Numbered from the stretch's first letter, positions 46,935 through 56,639 are shown. The stretch is 64,000 nt of DNA from Streptosporangium subroseum (GCF_900188345.1 NZ_FZOD01000005.1:62001-126000); one strand, 5' to 3'. Notes: generated by a model not told the origin, from the letters alone. Translations and numbers: made by a program.

Positions 46935-47522
46935 GTGATCGTGAATCTCGTCACGAACCCGCGACGCGAGCGGGTCGACGCGGCGCGTAACCGGGTGAAG
47001 ATCCTCGCCGCCGCCGCTGACATCGTCGCCGCTCACGGTGTCGAGGGCTTGTCGATGGCGGAGGTGGCCGCCGCCGCGGGGGTCGGTGTCGGCACGCTGT
47101 ACCGCCGGTTCGGTGATCGTTCGGGGCTGGCCTACGCGCTCATCGACGAGCGAGAGCGCGAGTTCCAGGAGGCCTTCATCGAGGGGCCGCCACCCCTCGG
47201 GCCCGGCGCCGGGGTGTTCGCCCGCATCAGCGCCTTCCTGCACGCTCTGACCGACAGGACCGTGGAGCAACTGGACCTGTTGCTGATGGCCGAGACCGCG
47301 GCCCCGTTCGCCCGCTTCGGCGGCGCCTACGACGGCTACCACGCTCACCTGTCGATGCTCGTCACCCAGGCCAGGCCCGGCGCCGACGCCTACGTTCTGG
47401 CCGACGCCCTTCTGGCTCCACTGGCCGCCCCGCTGCTCGCACACCGCCTGCGCGGCTGCGGGGTGACGGTCGAGCGCGTCAAGGCGGGGCTGGACGACCT
47501 GCTGGCCGGGTTCGCCACCTGA
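46935..47522 (+). CDS. TetR-family transcriptional repressor
   Basis: 195 residues. The N-terminal helix-turn-helix lies at about 20-60 (RVKILAAAADIVAAHGVEGLSMAEVAAAAGVGVGTLYRRFGD), typical of TetR. The C-terminal domain is a ligand-binding helical bundle. It diverges from the SDR-SMR operon; two inverted repeats lie between the promoters, so it is the likely repressor of that operon and itself. GTG start at 46935, an alternative GTG at 46941. Confidence 0.93.
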   Translation: MIVNLVTNPRRERVDAARNRVKILAAAADIVAAHGVEGLSMAEVAAAAGVGVGTLYRRFGDRSGLAYALIDEREREFQEAFIEGPPPLGPGAGVFARISAFLHALTDRTVEQLDLLLMAETAAPFARFGGAYDGYHAHLSMLVTQARPGADAYVLADALLAPLAAPLLAHRLRGCGVTVERVKAGLDDLLAGFAT

Positions 47523-47524
47523 GG

Positions 47525-47549
47525 GTCCGGCGTTCTCCGGCCGCCGGAC
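47525..47549 (+). terminator. Terminator of tetR
   Basis: GTCCGGCG (47525-47532) pairs with CGCCGGAC (47542-47549) around a 9-base loop, immediately after the stop. Confidence 0.65.
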
Positions 47550-47848
47550 GCGGCTCGGTTCGCCGGAGAAGGGAAGGGTCGGTCCCGTTCGCCCGAGCCG
47601 GGCGGAATGTGCGATCGAACGGATTCGCCCCGTGTCTCGCCGCCCAGCGGTTTTCTTCCCGGCCCTTTTCCTCTGTGCCTTCTGGCCACATGGCCCGGCG
47701 TAGTCGGAGGCCAGTGCAAGGTTGTTTACCAGAGTTTCACGGCGCGTTCGGCGCTGTTAGGCGTCGTCCGGTCGTTTCCATCCGGGCATCGCAGCAGGTC
47801 GTAAGGGCTCTTTCGCGAATCAGAGGCATGATCCGACCAAACGCGCCT

Positions 47849-47888
47849 TGACTCATCGTCAAACCCTGACATTTCTGTATTTGTCAGG
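47849..47888 (+). promoter_or_regulatory. Two dyads upstream of the HNH nuclease gene
   Basis: TTGAC-TCATC-GTCAA (47849-47863) and CCTGACA-N10-TGTCAGG (47865-47888) stand side by side. TTGACT could also be a -35. The rest of 47550-47968 shows no gene. A repressor site is likely; its protein is unknown. Confidence 0.45.
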
Positions 47889-47968
47889 ACTTGAGAAGTT
47901 CCGTCTGTCCCGCCTCGCAGAGCCCAGACCCCCCGACTGGCCGAGGTGGCGGACAGAAGGGGCCACTC

Positions 47969-48601
47969 GTGAAACGAGTCGTCACCGCGGTTCTCGCTGC
48001 CCTCACAGCGACTTTTCTCACGCTCTCCCTGACCACGGGAACGGCGTCGGCCACCCCGCCCAGCATTCCCTCGGCGGCCACCGCCGCCACCCGGCTCGCG
48101 ACGCTCACCGTCGCTCCGGAAACCAACCAGTCCTCCTACGACCGGTCACTGTTCAACCACTGGATAACCATCAGCGGCGCGTGCAACACCAGGGAGACCG
48201 TCCTCAAGAGGGACGGCGTCGGCGTGGTCGCCGGCTCCAACTGCGCGCCCACCTCGGGCAGCTGGTACTCCCCGTACGACGGCGCCACCTGGACGGCCGC
48301 GAGTGACGTCGACATCGACCACATGGTGCCGCTCGCCGAAGCCTGGCGGTCCGGCGCCTACGCCTGGACCAGCGCGCAGCGGCAGACCTACGCCAACGAC
48401 CTGGGCGGGCCCGAGCTGTGGGCCGTGACGGACAACGTCAACCAGTCGAAGGGCGATCAGGACCCGACGACGTGGCAGCCGTCGGTCGCCTCGTTCCGCT
48501 GTACCTACGCCAGGGCGTGGATCCAGGTGAAGTACTACTGGAAGCTGAAGCTGCAGAGCGCCGAGAAGAGCGCCCTGCAGAGCATGCTCGCCACCTGCTG
48601 A
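47969..48601 (+). CDS. Secreted HNH endonuclease (DUF1524/GmrSD-like)
   Basis: 210 residues. Sec signal peptide (about 1-30, VVTAVLAALTATFLTLSLTT). The catalytic HNH core reads DIDHMVPLAEAWRSGA with His as metal ligand, then NQSKGDQDPTTWQP. Four cysteines probably form disulphides in the exported protein. Role: extracellular DNA degradation or competition. GTG 47969 follows AAGGGG; a longer upstream frame to 47891 has no ribosome-binding site. A perfect palindrome terminator follows. Confidence 0.88.
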   Translation: MKRVVTAVLAALTATFLTLSLTTGTASATPPSIPSAATAATRLATLTVAPETNQSSYDRSLFNHWITISGACNTRETVLKRDGVGVVAGSNCAPTSGSWYSPYDGATWTAASDVDIDHMVPLAEAWRSGAYAWTSAQRQTYANDLGGPELWAVTDNVNQSKGDQDPTTWQPSVASFRCTYARAWIQVKYYWKLKLQSAEKSALQSMLATC

Positions 48602-48611
48602 ACAAGCTCAT

Positions 48612-48643
48612 GGGTCACAGGCCCGGGCCCGGGCCTGTGACCC
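48612..48643. terminator. 32-bp perfect palindrome between HNH and RNase D genes
   Basis: 16-bp arms with no loop spacer, centred at 48627/48628, arm starting GGGTCACAGGCCCGGG. It is a very stable hairpin between convergent genes, so it can terminate both. No T tract. Confidence 0.7.
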
Positions 48644-48730
48644 TGCGTCGGGCCTCCGAACCGGCGGGCCGTCGGATTCCCGCGGAAGAAATTATGATCT
48701 ACTTTGTAAAGGGGCCGGCTCGCGGTCGGA

Positions 48731-49957
48731 TCAGACCTCGCCCTTGGTCTCCAGGCGGATGAGGGCCTTGGCCATCGGGTGTGCGGTCAGCTCGATCTGC
48801 CACTCCCTGGCTCCGAGCTCACGGAGCCGGGCGGCGACGGTCTCGTCGCTGATGACCGGTGGGGGCTCCCAGGTCAGGCGGCGTACGGAGTCGGGCTGGA
48901 TCAGGTTCTCGGTCGGCATGTGGTGCTCGTCGGCGAGCGCGGCCACCACGGCCCTGGCGGCGGCCAGTCTCCGGGCGGCCACGGGGTCGCGGTCCATCCA
49001 CCGGTTGGCGGGCGGAGGTCCGTCTCCCGCCGCGCTGGGCTGCGGAAGCTCCGAGTCCGGCAGCGCGCGGGCCGCGCCGATGGCGGCCAGCCACTCGCGC
49101 AGGTGCCGGCGGGCGCTGCGGCCGGTGAACGGGGCGATGTCGGTGAGCGCCTTGGTGGTGCGGGGCATGTCCAGGGCGGCGGAGACGATCGCGGAGTCGG
49201 GCAGGACCCGGCCGGGAGCGACGTCCGACTCGCGGGCGAACTCGTCGCGGAGCGTCCACAGCTCCCGGACCACGGCCAGCCCGCGCAGCGAGCGGACCTT
49301 GTGGATGCCGGAGGTGCGCCGCCACGGATCCGTGCGCGGGCCGGGGGTCTTGTGGGCCAGCACGGCGGCGAACTCCTCCTGTGCCCACGCCAGCTTCCCG
49401 CTGTCCTTCAGCTCCTGGTAGAGGATGTCGCGGAGCTCGATCAGGACCTCGACGTCGAGCGCCGCGTAACGCAGCCAGTCTTCCGGCAGCGGACGGGTGG
49501 ACCAGTCGGCGGCCGAGTGACCCTTCTCCAGCTTGAGCCCGAGGACGTTCTCCACCATCAGGCCGAGCCCGACCCGCTCGTAGCCGAGCAGCCGGCCGGC
49601 CAGCTCGGTGTCGAACAGCTCACGCGGATGGAAGTTCAGCTCGGCCAGGCACGGCAGGTCCTGGGAGGCCGCGTGCAGGACGATCTCGGCGTCGGCCAGC
49701 GCGGCGTCGAGCTCCGACAGGTCCGGGCAGTAGGTCGGATCGATCAGAGCGCTGCCCGCGCCGGTGCGGCGCAGCTGTACGAGATAGGCGCGGCCGCTGT
49801 AGCGGTAGCCGGAGGCACGCTCGGCGTCCACGGCGACGGGGCCGGTGCCCTCGGCGAAGGCGCGCACGACGCGCGCGAGGTCGGCCGGGCCCTCGATGAC
49901 CGGTGGTATTCCGTCTCGGGGCTCCAGCAGCGGAACTACGGTCGTCTCGTCGGTCAC
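48731..49957 (-). CDS. HRDC-domain ribonuclease D-like 3'-5' exoribonuclease
   Basis: 408 residues. DEDDy exonuclease motifs: VAVDAERASGYRY (exo I, D-x-E), HAASQDLPCL (exo II) and YAALDVEVLIEL (exo III, Y-x3-D). The HRDC domain lies in the middle (about 225-300, VRELWTLRDEFARESD). The C-terminal part resembles a second HRDC-like repeat. Role in 3' maturation of tRNA and other small RNAs (family). GTG 49957 overlaps the DUF3000 stop (GTGA), so it is cotranscribed and coupled. Confidence 0.92.
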   Translation of the reverse strand: MTDETTVVPLLEPRDGIPPVIEGPADLARVVRAFAEGTGPVAVDAERASGYRYSGRAYLVQLRRTGAGSALIDPTYCPDLSELDAALADAEIVLHAASQDLPCLAELNFHPRELFDTELAGRLLGYERVGLGLMVENVLGLKLEKGHSAADWSTRPLPEDWLRYAALDVEVLIELRDILYQELKDSGKLAWAQEEFAAVLAHKTPGPRTDPWRRTSGIHKVRSLRGLAVVRELWTLRDEFARESDVAPGRVLPDSAIVSAALDMPRTTKALTDIAPFTGRSARRHLREWLAAIGAARALPDSELPQPSAAGDGPPPANRWMDRDPVAARRLAAARAVVAALADEHHMPTENLIQPDSVRRLTWEPPPVISDETVAARLRELGAREWQIELTAHPMAKALIRLETKGEV

Positions 49958-50550
49958 GTTCGAAAGGGCTCCGGATCCTCGCGACGACGCGACGGCAGCG
50001 CCGTCACGTCGGGTGGCAGGGGTGGTATGCCCGCCGCTAGGCACATCAGGTCACACCAGGCCGCGACGTGCCCGGAGAGGTCCTCCTGCAGCGGGGACCA
50101 GGACGCGCGCAACTCCAGCTCCGTGGTCACCGGATCTTCGGCCTTGTTGCCGAAGCCCTCGGAGACCGCTCTGGTGACGGTGCCCCCGGCGGCGGTGTAA
50201 CCGGCGTCGTGCGCTTCGAGCGACTCGGTGAGCCAGCTCCAGGCGACGGGGCCGAGCAGCGGGTCTTCGGTGATCTCGGGCTCCATGTCGGCCCGGACGT
50301 AGGCGACGAGACGGAACTGGCCGTCCCAGCCGCGCTGGCCGTCCGGGTCGAAGAGCATGATGAGGCGGCCGACCGCGAGCTCGTCGTCGTCGCGGTAGAC
50401 CGAGGCGCCGATGGCGGCCGAGTAGGGGGCCAGGCGCTGCGGCGCTGGAATGTCCTCCAGCTCGATCTCCGGCCTGACCTCCGCCGGGCGCATGCTGGCC
50501 GCCGCGCGCCGGAAGGCGGCGGGAGCGGGCGGCGCATCACCGAGGGTCAT
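49954..50550 (-). CDS. DUF3000 protein
   Basis: 198 residues, soluble. Matches an uncharacterised actinobacterial family (DUF3000) that is always near RNase D: IELEDIPAPQRLAPYSAAIGA, VGRLIMLFDPDGQRGWDGQFRLVAYVRADMEPEI, GPVAWSWLTESLEAHDAGYTAAGGTVTR. No catalytic motif. ATG 50550 gives the family N-terminus; TACTCT lies 6 bp upstream, so the mRNA may be leaderless. The gene overlaps the RNase D start by 4 bp. Confidence 0.88.
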   Translation of the reverse strand: MTLGDAPPAPAAFRRAAASMRPAEVRPEIELEDIPAPQRLAPYSAAIGASVYRDDDELAVGRLIMLFDPDGQRGWDGQFRLVAYVRADMEPEITEDPLLGPVAWSWLTESLEAHDAGYTAAGGTVTRAVSEGFGNKAEDPVTTELELRASWSPLQEDLSGHVAAWCDLMCLAAGIPPLPPDVTALPSRRREDPEPFRT

Positions 50551-50619
50551 ATCGGAAGAGTAGGTCGAAACTGAGCGCATGGGGACCACTGGGGTGCGTG
50601 TAGAAGCCATGGGAGCCGA

Positions 50620-50832
50620 TCAAGCCGCTGCCATCGACCTGCGGGACGCGGACGCGCCTCCGCCGTGGGGAACTCCCAGGAAGAGCGCGTGACCGCACTC
50701 GACGCAGGCCCACTCGGGACATTCGCCCGGTTGGTGGCCGTCGAGGCAGGGTGGTTGCTCGAAAACCCGCTCGTCGGCACAGGAAGCACAGTGCTCACCG
50801 CGACGTTCGGGTGAACTCCACATTGTGGACAT
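50620..50832 (-). CDS. 70-residue zinc-ribbon-type protein
   Basis: Small soluble protein with two CxxC-like pairs: HCASC and ACVEC, plus Cys in PPCLDG and GECPEW, consistent with one or two zinc sites. The start MSTMWSSPERRGEHC is typical of a hypothetical actinobacterial family. ATG 50832 (or 50823) with AAAGG upstream; frames longer than this to 50991 are non-coding. Function unknown. It may be co-expressed with DUF3000, 70 bp downstream. Confidence 0.72.
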   Translation of the reverse strand: MSTMWSSPERRGEHCASCADERVFEQPPCLDGHQPGECPEWACVECGHALFLGVPHGGGASASRRSMAAA

Positions 50833-51234
50833 CGCACGGGCCTTTCGTCGGGTCGTGGTCCGACGTTGGCACGTCGCGCCGACATTTCCGCGCAGCGTGC
50901 TCGGCGTGTCCCGAAAGTGGTGTAGGAATCGATGCCGCGCGGTGACTTGGCGAACATTTGGACCAGCCGGGGGCTGGGCCAGATTCCCCAATGGGAGGAA
51001 CTGTACCCGGAAACATGATCGTGTCGTGCCGTCCAGCGCCGCCTAAGGCGTGCTGACATCGGGTTTTGGAGGACGAAGTACTCCAAACGGGTAAGACGCG
51101 ATCATTATCGGCACTTGGAACTGTCTATGTGTTGTTAGGCGCAATCTCATCGAATAACCGGTGATTTCGTACTCAGTGCGCCGGTCAACAGCCTTGATGA
51201 GCGGACCGGCCCTTTGACGTGGCACCCTGGGGGG

Positions 51235-52272
51235 GTGACTCCCGAGCTTGCCGACTCTCCGTTCCTGCGCGCCTGCCGCCGCGAGCCCGTTTCCCACACG
51301 CCTGTGTGGTTCATGCGTCAGGCCGGCCGTTCGCTGCCTGAATACCGGGCTCTGCGCGAAGGCGTGGCGATGCTCACCGCCTGCGCCACCCCGGACCTGA
51401 TCGTGGAGATCACGATGCAGCCGGTCCGTCGTTACGGCGTGGACGCGGCCATCCTCTTCAGCGACATCGTGGTGCCGCTCAAGGCGATCGGCGTCGACCT
51501 CGACATCAAGCCCGGAATCGGCCCGGTGGTGGCCGCTCCGATCAGGGACGCCGCCGCGCTCGAGGTTCTGCGCCCGATCGAGCCCGACGACGTCTCCTAC
51601 GTCACGGAGGCCGTCCAGGCGCTGACGAAGGAGCTGGGAGCCACCCCGCTCATCGGCTTCGCGGGCGCGCCGTTCACCCTGGCGTCCTACCTGATCGAGG
51701 GCGGGCCCTCCAAGAACCACGACCACACCAAGGCCATGATGTACGGCGAGCCGAACCTGTGGCACGCCATGATGGACCGGCTGACCGAGATCACCCTCGG
51801 GTTCCTGCGCGTCCAGCTCGCCGCCGGAGCCTCCGCCGTCCAGCTCTTCGACTCCTGGGTCGGCGCGGTGTCGCCCGACGACTACCGGGAGTTCGTCCTC
51901 CCCTACACCAGCCGCATCTTCGCGGGCCTGGCCGACCTGGGCGCCCCGCGCATCCACTTCGGCGTCGGCACCGGCGAGCTGCTCGGCCTGCTCGGCGAGG
52001 CCGGGGCCGATGTGGTCGGCATCGACTGGCGGGTCCCGCTCGACGAGGCCGCCCGGCGGGTCGGCCCCGGCAAGGCGCTGCAGGGCAACATGGACCCGAC
52101 GATCCTGTTCGCCCCCTGGGAGGTCGTGGAGCGCCGCGCGAGCGACATCCTCACCCGCGCGGCCAAGGCCGAGGGACACGTCTTCAACCTCGGCCACGGC
52201 GTGCTGCCCAGCACCGACCCCGACCAGCTCGCCCGCCTCACGGATTTTGTGCACGAGGCCTCGGCCCGCTGA
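51235..52272 (+). CDS. hemE: Uroporphyrinogen decarboxylase
   Basis: Decarboxylates uroporphyrinogen III to coproporphyrinogen III, cytosolic. 345 residues. Motifs: [16 protein letters not shown], catalytic Asp in [51 protein letters not shown] 51235 lies after a G run; TTG 51214 gives an alternative longer N-terminus. First of the haem genes in the window; followed by a strong hairpin and a convergent DUF4349 gene before hemY. Confidence 0.95.
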   Translation: MTPELADSPFLRACRREPVSHTPVWFMRQAGRSLPEYRALREGVAMLTACATPDLIVEITMQPVRRYGVDAAILFSDIVVPLKAIGVDLDIKPGIGPVVAAPIRDAAALEVLRPIEPDDVSYVTEAVQALTKELGATPLIGFAGAPFTLASYLIEGGPSKNHDHTKAMMYGEPNLWHAMMDRLTEITLGFLRVQLAAGASAVQLFDSWVGAVSPDDYREFVLPYTSRIFAGLADLGAPRIHFGVGTGELLGLLGEAGADVVGIDWRVPLDEAARRVGPGKALQGNMDPTILFAPWEVVERRASDILTRAAKAEGHVFNLGHGVLPSTDPDQLARLTDFVHEASAR

Positions 52273-52280
52273 CCCCCCGT

Positions 52281-52305
52281 CTCCGGGCCCGTCTCCGGCC
52301 CGGAG
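52281..52305. terminator. Bidirectional terminator hairpin between hemE and DUF4349
   Basis: CTCCGGGCC (52281-52289) pairs perfectly with GGCCCGGAG (52297-52305) across a 7-base loop. It lies between convergent genes. Confidence 0.7.
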
Positions 52306-52334
52306 GGGCCGCCCGCGAGCACCGCGGGCGCGGG

Positions 52335-53315
52335 TCATGACCGTTCGTACGGAACCGGGTCCTCCTCCCGCTCGGTTTCGCCCGGACGGACGGTGGGCTG
52401 TGGAGCCCGCGGCGGTTCGTTCCTCCTGTTGCGGCGGAGCACGAAGGCCACCAGCAGCCAGGCGGGCACGATCACGAGCAGCCAGGGCAGCAGCACGCCC
52501 AGGACGGTCAGGGCGACCTTGACGGCCGTGACGAAGCCGCTCCAGCCCGCCTTGAGCCCGGCGAGGAAGCCGGAGGGCTCCTCCTCGACCTCGGGGATCA
52601 CGGTCGCCGGGCCGACCAGGTTCAGCGTCAGCGTCGCCATGCTCGTCTGCGAGGCGAGGGACTTCTGCCTGGCCTGGAGGGACTCCAGCTCGCTCTCTCG
52701 GTTGGAGACCTCGCGCTCGACCTCCAGCACCTGGCCGATCGTCTCGGCCCTCTTCATCAGCGTGCGCAGGGAGTCCAGGGCGGCCTTCGCCGACTTCAGG
52801 CGGCTCTCCACGTCGGCCACCTGCTCGGTGACGTCCTCGGTGTTCTGCTGCAGCGACTCACGCGCGCCGAGCTCCTTGCCCAGGCGGTCGACGGTGCTGG
52901 GATAGACGCCGGGCGGGACCTTGAAGACCAGGTTCGCGGAGCCCTCGCCGCCGGAGTAGGAGCCCGACTTCTCCATGGCCAGGTAGCCGCCCGCGGCGGT
53001 GACGATCTGCCGGGCCCTGTCGGACGCCACGGTGACGTCCTTGGCCCTGACCGTCATCTCCGCCGTGTAGATGATCGCCCGATCCTGCGGGACCACCTTC
53101 ACCTGGCTGGTCTTCGACTGGTCGGTCTGTGATTCCCCTGCCTGGGGCTTCGCGACGGTGCCGCTGTCCGCGCCCGCCATGCCGGCGGCGGGTGCCGCCG
53201 CTCCGCTCGTGGAGGACATCCCGCTCGTGGACTCTGAGCCCGAGCAGGCGGACAACAGCAACACCAGGCCGGCGAGGGGGATCGCGAGGCGCGGGCCGTA
53301 CCGGAATCTGTTCAT
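52335..53315 (-). CDS. DUF4349 lipoprotein
   Basis: 326 residues. Signal peptide with lipobox (LVLLLSACSG), so membrane-anchored outside the cell. DUF4349 body (about 80-260) contains IIYTAEMTVRAKDVTVASDRA, NLVFKVPPGVYPSTVDRLG, and a coiled coil (VEREVSNRESELESLQARQKSL). A C-terminal transmembrane segment (VLGVLLPWLLVIVPAWLLVAFVLRR) and charged tail follow. Such proteins are envelope components of unknown role. Start at ATG 53315; the frame upstream lacks signal features. It lies antisense between hemE and hemY. Confidence 0.85.
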   Translation of the reverse strand: MNRFRYGPRLAIPLAGLVLLLSACSGSESTSGMSSTSGAAAPAAGMAGADSGTVAKPQAGESQTDQSKTSQVKVVPQDRAIIYTAEMTVRAKDVTVASDRARQIVTAAGGYLAMEKSGSYSGGEGSANLVFKVPPGVYPSTVDRLGKELGARESLQQNTEDVTEQVADVESRLKSAKAALDSLRTLMKRAETIGQVLEVEREVSNRESELESLQARQKSLASQTSMATLTLNLVGPATVIPEVEEEPSGFLAGLKAGWSGFVTAVKVALTVLGVLLPWLLVIVPAWLLVAFVLRRNRRNEPPRAPQPTVRPGETEREEDPVPYERS

Positions 53316-53518
53316 GCTCTTGTGACGGGTCCGGTGGCGGCGGGGTTTGGAACAGGCAGTCACGATGGCGTCACGTTCTCGGTGCCGCCGGGTCACGGAG
53401 GCGGGAGGAAGCAGGACCGGGCGGGGGCGGGCGGCCTGGGCATGGTTTGAGTGGTGGACGAGGCGCCGGAGGCCGGGGGGACACACGACCGCGCGCGGGT
53501 GACGGTACGGTCGGAGCC

Positions 53519-54961
53519 ATGGAAGGCAACCGGTGGCATGTGGTGGTCGTCGGCGGCGGGATCGCCGGGCTGGCCGCCGCCTGGTACTTGCGGCAGGGCG
53601 GCGAACGCGTCCGGGTGACCGTCGTCGACGGCGCCGAGCGGATCGGGGGCAAGCTCCACGCCACCGAGGTCGCGGGGGTCTCGATGGACGCCGGCGCCGA
53701 GGCGATGCTCGCCCGGCGGCCCGAGGGCAAGGACCTGGTCCGGATGGTCGGCCTGGACGACGAGCTGCGGCTCCCCGGCACCACCCAGGCGGGCATCCTG
53801 ACGCGGGGCACGATGCGGTCGATGCCCAAGGGACACGTCATGGGTGTGCCGTCGGACGTGACCATGCTGGCCAAGTCGGGCATCCTCAGCCTCGGCGGCC
53901 TCGCCCGCGTGCCGCTGGACCAGATCCTCCCGGAGACGCGCGTCACCGCCGACGTGTCGGTGGCCGCCTACATCCGCGCCAGGATGGGCGCCGAGGTGGT
54001 CGAGCGGCTGATCGAGCCGCTGCTCGGCGGTGTCTACGCCGGCACGGCCGAGCGACTGTCGCTGGACGCGACGATGCCGCAGATCGCCATCGCGGCCAGG
54101 TCCGAGAGGTCGCTGCTCGACGCGGCACGGGAGATCATCGCCAAGACGCCCAAGAACACCGGACCCGTCTTCACCACCCTGCGAAGGGGGATGGGCAGCC
54201 TGCCGGAGGCCGTGGCCGCCGCCTCGGGCGCGGAGATCAGGACCGGGGTCATGGTCAGGGAGATACGGCGGACCGAGGGCGGCTGGCGGCTGGTGGCCGG
54301 ACCGGTGCCCCAGCCGGAGATCATCGAGGCCGACGCGGTGATCGTCGCCGCCCCGGGCCCCGCGGCGAGCCGCCTGCTCGCCGCCGAGGTGCCCCAGGCC
54401 TCCGCCGAGCTGGCCAGGATCGAGTACGCCAGCATGGCCATCGTCACCCTCGCCTACCCGCGCGAGGCGTTCCCCGAGCCGCCGACCGGCAGCGGTTACC
54501 TGGTCCCGCCCGTCGACGGGCGGGCGATCAAGGCCGCCACCTTCAGCTCGGTCAAGTGGCCGCACCTGGCCGAGACCGACCCCAATTTGATCCTGTTGCG
54601 CTGCTCGATCGGCCGGATCGGTGAGGAGGCCGTGCTCCAGCGTGACGACGCCGAGCTGGTCGCCCTGGCGATGGCCGAGATGGTCGAGGTCATGGGCGTG
54701 CGCGGGCTGCCCCGTGACTCCCGGGTGACCCGCTGGGGCGGCTCCCTGCCGCAGTACGACGTGGGCCACCTCGACCGGATCGCCCGCATCCGCGCGGCCG
54801 TCGCCGCCCAGCCCGGTCTGGCCCTGTGCGGGGCCGCATACGATGGCCTCGGCATTCCCGCCTGTATCTCCACCGCCCGCACGGCGGCGGCCCGGATTCT
54901 GGACCACCTGGATCCGGCGGGAGAATGGCACCGAGAAGCCGATTCGCTGACAAAGGGGTGA
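53519..54961 (+). CDS. hemY: Coproporphyrinogen/protoporphyrinogen oxidase (HemY/CgoX)
   Basis: 480 residues, FAD enzyme. The N-terminal dinucleotide-binding motif is [21 protein letters not shown], with [19 protein letters not shown] and [14 protein letters not shown]. In actinobacteria this enzyme oxidises coproporphyrinogen III to coproporphyrin III rather than protoporphyrinogen (established knowledge), working with HemQ. GGAG lies just before ATG 53519. Its stop overlaps the HemQ start (GTGA), so translation is coupled. Confidence 0.95.
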   Translation: MEGNRWHVVVVGGGIAGLAAAWYLRQGGERVRVTVVDGAERIGGKLHATEVAGVSMDAGAEAMLARRPEGKDLVRMVGLDDELRLPGTTQAGILTRGTMRSMPKGHVMGVPSDVTMLAKSGILSLGGLARVPLDQILPETRVTADVSVAAYIRARMGAEVVERLIEPLLGGVYAGTAERLSLDATMPQIAIAARSERSLLDAAREIIAKTPKNTGPVFTTLRRGMGSLPEAVAAASGAEIRTGVMVREIRRTEGGWRLVAGPVPQPEIIEADAVIVAAPGPAASRLLAAEVPQASAELARIEYASMAIVTLAYPREAFPEPPTGSGYLVPPVDGRAIKAATFSSVKWPHLAETDPNLILLRCSIGRIGEEAVLQRDDAELVALAMAEMVEVMGVRGLPRDSRVTRWGGSLPQYDVGHLDRIARIRAAVAAQPGLALCGAAYDGLGIPACISTARTAAARILDHLDPAGEWHREADSLTKG

Positions 54962-55665
54962 GGACGACGGACGGGAACGCGCGGCCCAAGGCACGTGACC
55001 TGAATCAGGTGATCCGCTACACGATGTGGTCGGTCTTCAGGCTGAGCGAGCCCTGCCCGGGGCACCGGGAGGGCATGGCCGAAGAGGTCGAGGACCTGAT
55101 GGCCCAGATGGCCCAGAAGGACGTGGTCACCCGCGGCCTGTACGACGTGGCCGGGTTCCGGGCCGACGCCGACTTCATGTTCTGGTGGCACGCCCCGACG
55201 GCCGAGGACCTGCAGGAGACCTACTCCCGTTTCCGTCGCACCGGCCTGGGGCGGCTGAGCGAGCCGGTCTGGTCGGCGATGGCGCTGCACCGCCCCGCCG
55301 AGTTCAACAAGTCGCACATCCCGGCCTTCCTGGCCGACGAGGAGGCGCGCGCCTACGTGAGCGTCTATCCGTTCGTGCGCTCCCTCGAGTGGTACCTCCT
55401 GGATGACGCCGACCGTCGCCGGATGCTCGCCGAGCACGGCAAGATGGCGCGCGACTATCCCGACGTCCGGGCCAACACCGTCGCCTGCTTCTCCCTGAAC
55501 GACTACGAGTGGATGCTGGCGTTCGAGGCCGATGAGCTGCACCGCATCGTCGACCTGATGCGGACCCTGCGCGGAGCCGAGGCCCGGCGGCACACCCGGG
55601 AGGAGACCCCCTTCTACACGGGCGTCAAGAAGCCGACCCGCGAGCTGATCGCCGCCCTGCCGTAA
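54958..55665 (+). CDS. hemQ: HemQ, coproheme decarboxylase (chlorite dismutase-like)
   Basis: 235 residues. The fold matches Firmicute/Actinobacteria Hem[15 protein letters not shown] at the start, [49 protein letters not shown] with the catalytic Tyr in [28 protein letters not shown] and [17 protein letters not shown] [13 protein letters not shown]. It decarboxylates coproheme to haem b using H2O2. GTG 54958 overlaps the HemY stop. Completes the haem branch of HemE and HemY. Confidence 0.94.
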   Translation: MRTTDGNARPKARDLNQVIRYTMWSVFRLSEPCPGHREGMAEEVEDLMAQMAQKDVVTRGLYDVAGFRADADFMFWWHAPTAEDLQETYSRFRRTGLGRLSEPVWSAMALHRPAEFNKSHIPAFLADEEARAYVSVYPFVRSLEWYLLDDADRRRMLAEHGKMARDYPDVRANTVACFSLNDYEWMLAFEADELHRIVDLMRTLRGAEARRHTREETPFYTGVKKPTRELIAALP

Positions 55666-55680
55666 CCGGCCGGGCGCCGC

Positions 55681-55806
55681 GTCTCCAGCCGGACGCGGCC
55701 CTGCCTCTCCCGGGCCGGCACGTCTCGTCACCGGTCTCCGGCCGGATGCGGATCCGTCCTTCCCGGGCCGGCCGGCACACCTTGTCACCCGTCTCCGGCC
55801 GGTACG
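55681..55806. repeat. Degenerate tandem repeat in spacer after hemQ
   Basis: Units starting GTCTCC at 55681, 55734 and 55791 (53-57 bp; the third is partial) share CCGGGCCGGC and CGTC/TTGTCACC blocks. The 55666-55985 spacer otherwise shows no gene. Confidence 0.65.
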
Positions 55807-55985
55807 GCCCCGCGCATCCCGTCGCCACGGACCCAAGCGTCCTGTGGGCGGCGGGATCGTTGTTTCCCGAGGTACAGGTGGTGCCCGTGGTGGATATCAC
55901 CCTGAAATAATCCGGTGGAACGTCCATATCATCCTTTGCTTTTGCGATACTCAGGGAAAATCACCTGTTTATATAGAAGCCGAGG

Positions 55986-56639
55986 GTGAAAGGGGGCGAA
56001 GGTTTGGCACGGTCCACGGGGCGCGCACGCGGACGCCGTAGGAAGAAGTCCCGATCATGGGTTCTTGAGATTTCAGTGGGGGTGGCCGCGCTGACGGTCG
56101 GGGGTCTCGCGCTGGGCGGACCGTGGTTGCGGGGAGACTCGTCGGAGCAGGGCGCAGGGGCGGCCAACGCGGCCTCGGCGGCCTCGGCGGCGCCGTCCGC
56201 CCCGCCGAAGGCGGTCGGGGGAGGCCCGGTGGCGGCCGGTGAGCTGGAGAAGAAGGACGAGGGCGCGGGGTCCTCCAAGAGCGCCGACAAGAAGCGGCAG
56301 GCGAGCGAGGACGAGGCGGCGGGGCCGTCCAAGCACACCGACAAGGAGGCGGTCGCCTACTTCGAGAGCCGGAAGGAGACCAAGCGGGTCAAGGACATCC
56401 GGATCGTCGGTGGCTATCTCAGGATTTATACGGATCTGCCCGATTCGGCGAGCAACTCGAAGCAGGCGATCAAACTCTGCGAGGCGGGCCGGGACTATCT
56501 CGTCGGAGAGCTCGGCAAGCCCAACCCCGTGGTCTTCGTCCAGGCGGAGTTCGGGGAGAACGGCAATCCCGTCCTGGCCAACATCCTCGGCCCGGACGAC
56601 TCCGACTGTCGTGTCACCCATCCCGAGCCGGGGAAATAG
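55986..56639 (+). CDS. Single-pass membrane-anchored protein of unknown function
   Basis: 217 residues. A basic N-terminus (ARGRRRKKSRS) precedes one membrane segment (VLEISVGVAALTVGGLALG, about 25-45), then an Ala/Ser/Lys-rich linker (about 48-115), then an extracellular globular domain (about 118-217) with VKDIRIVGGYLRIYTDLPDS and a Cys pair (KLCEAG, DSDCRV). I recognise no family. GTG 55986 is used; TTG 56004, with AAAGGGGG 7 bp upstream, is an equally plausible start. No obvious operon. Confidence 0.6.
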   Translation: MKGGEGLARSTGRARGRRRKKSRSWVLEISVGVAALTVGGLALGGPWLRGDSSEQGAGAANAASAASAAPSAPPKAVGGGPVAAGELEKKDEGAGSSKSADKKRQASEDEAAGPSKHTDKEAVAYFESRKETKRVKDIRIVGGYLRIYTDLPDSASNSKQAIKLCEAGRDYLVGELGKPNPVVFVQAEFGENGNPVLANILGPDDSDCRVTHPEPGK

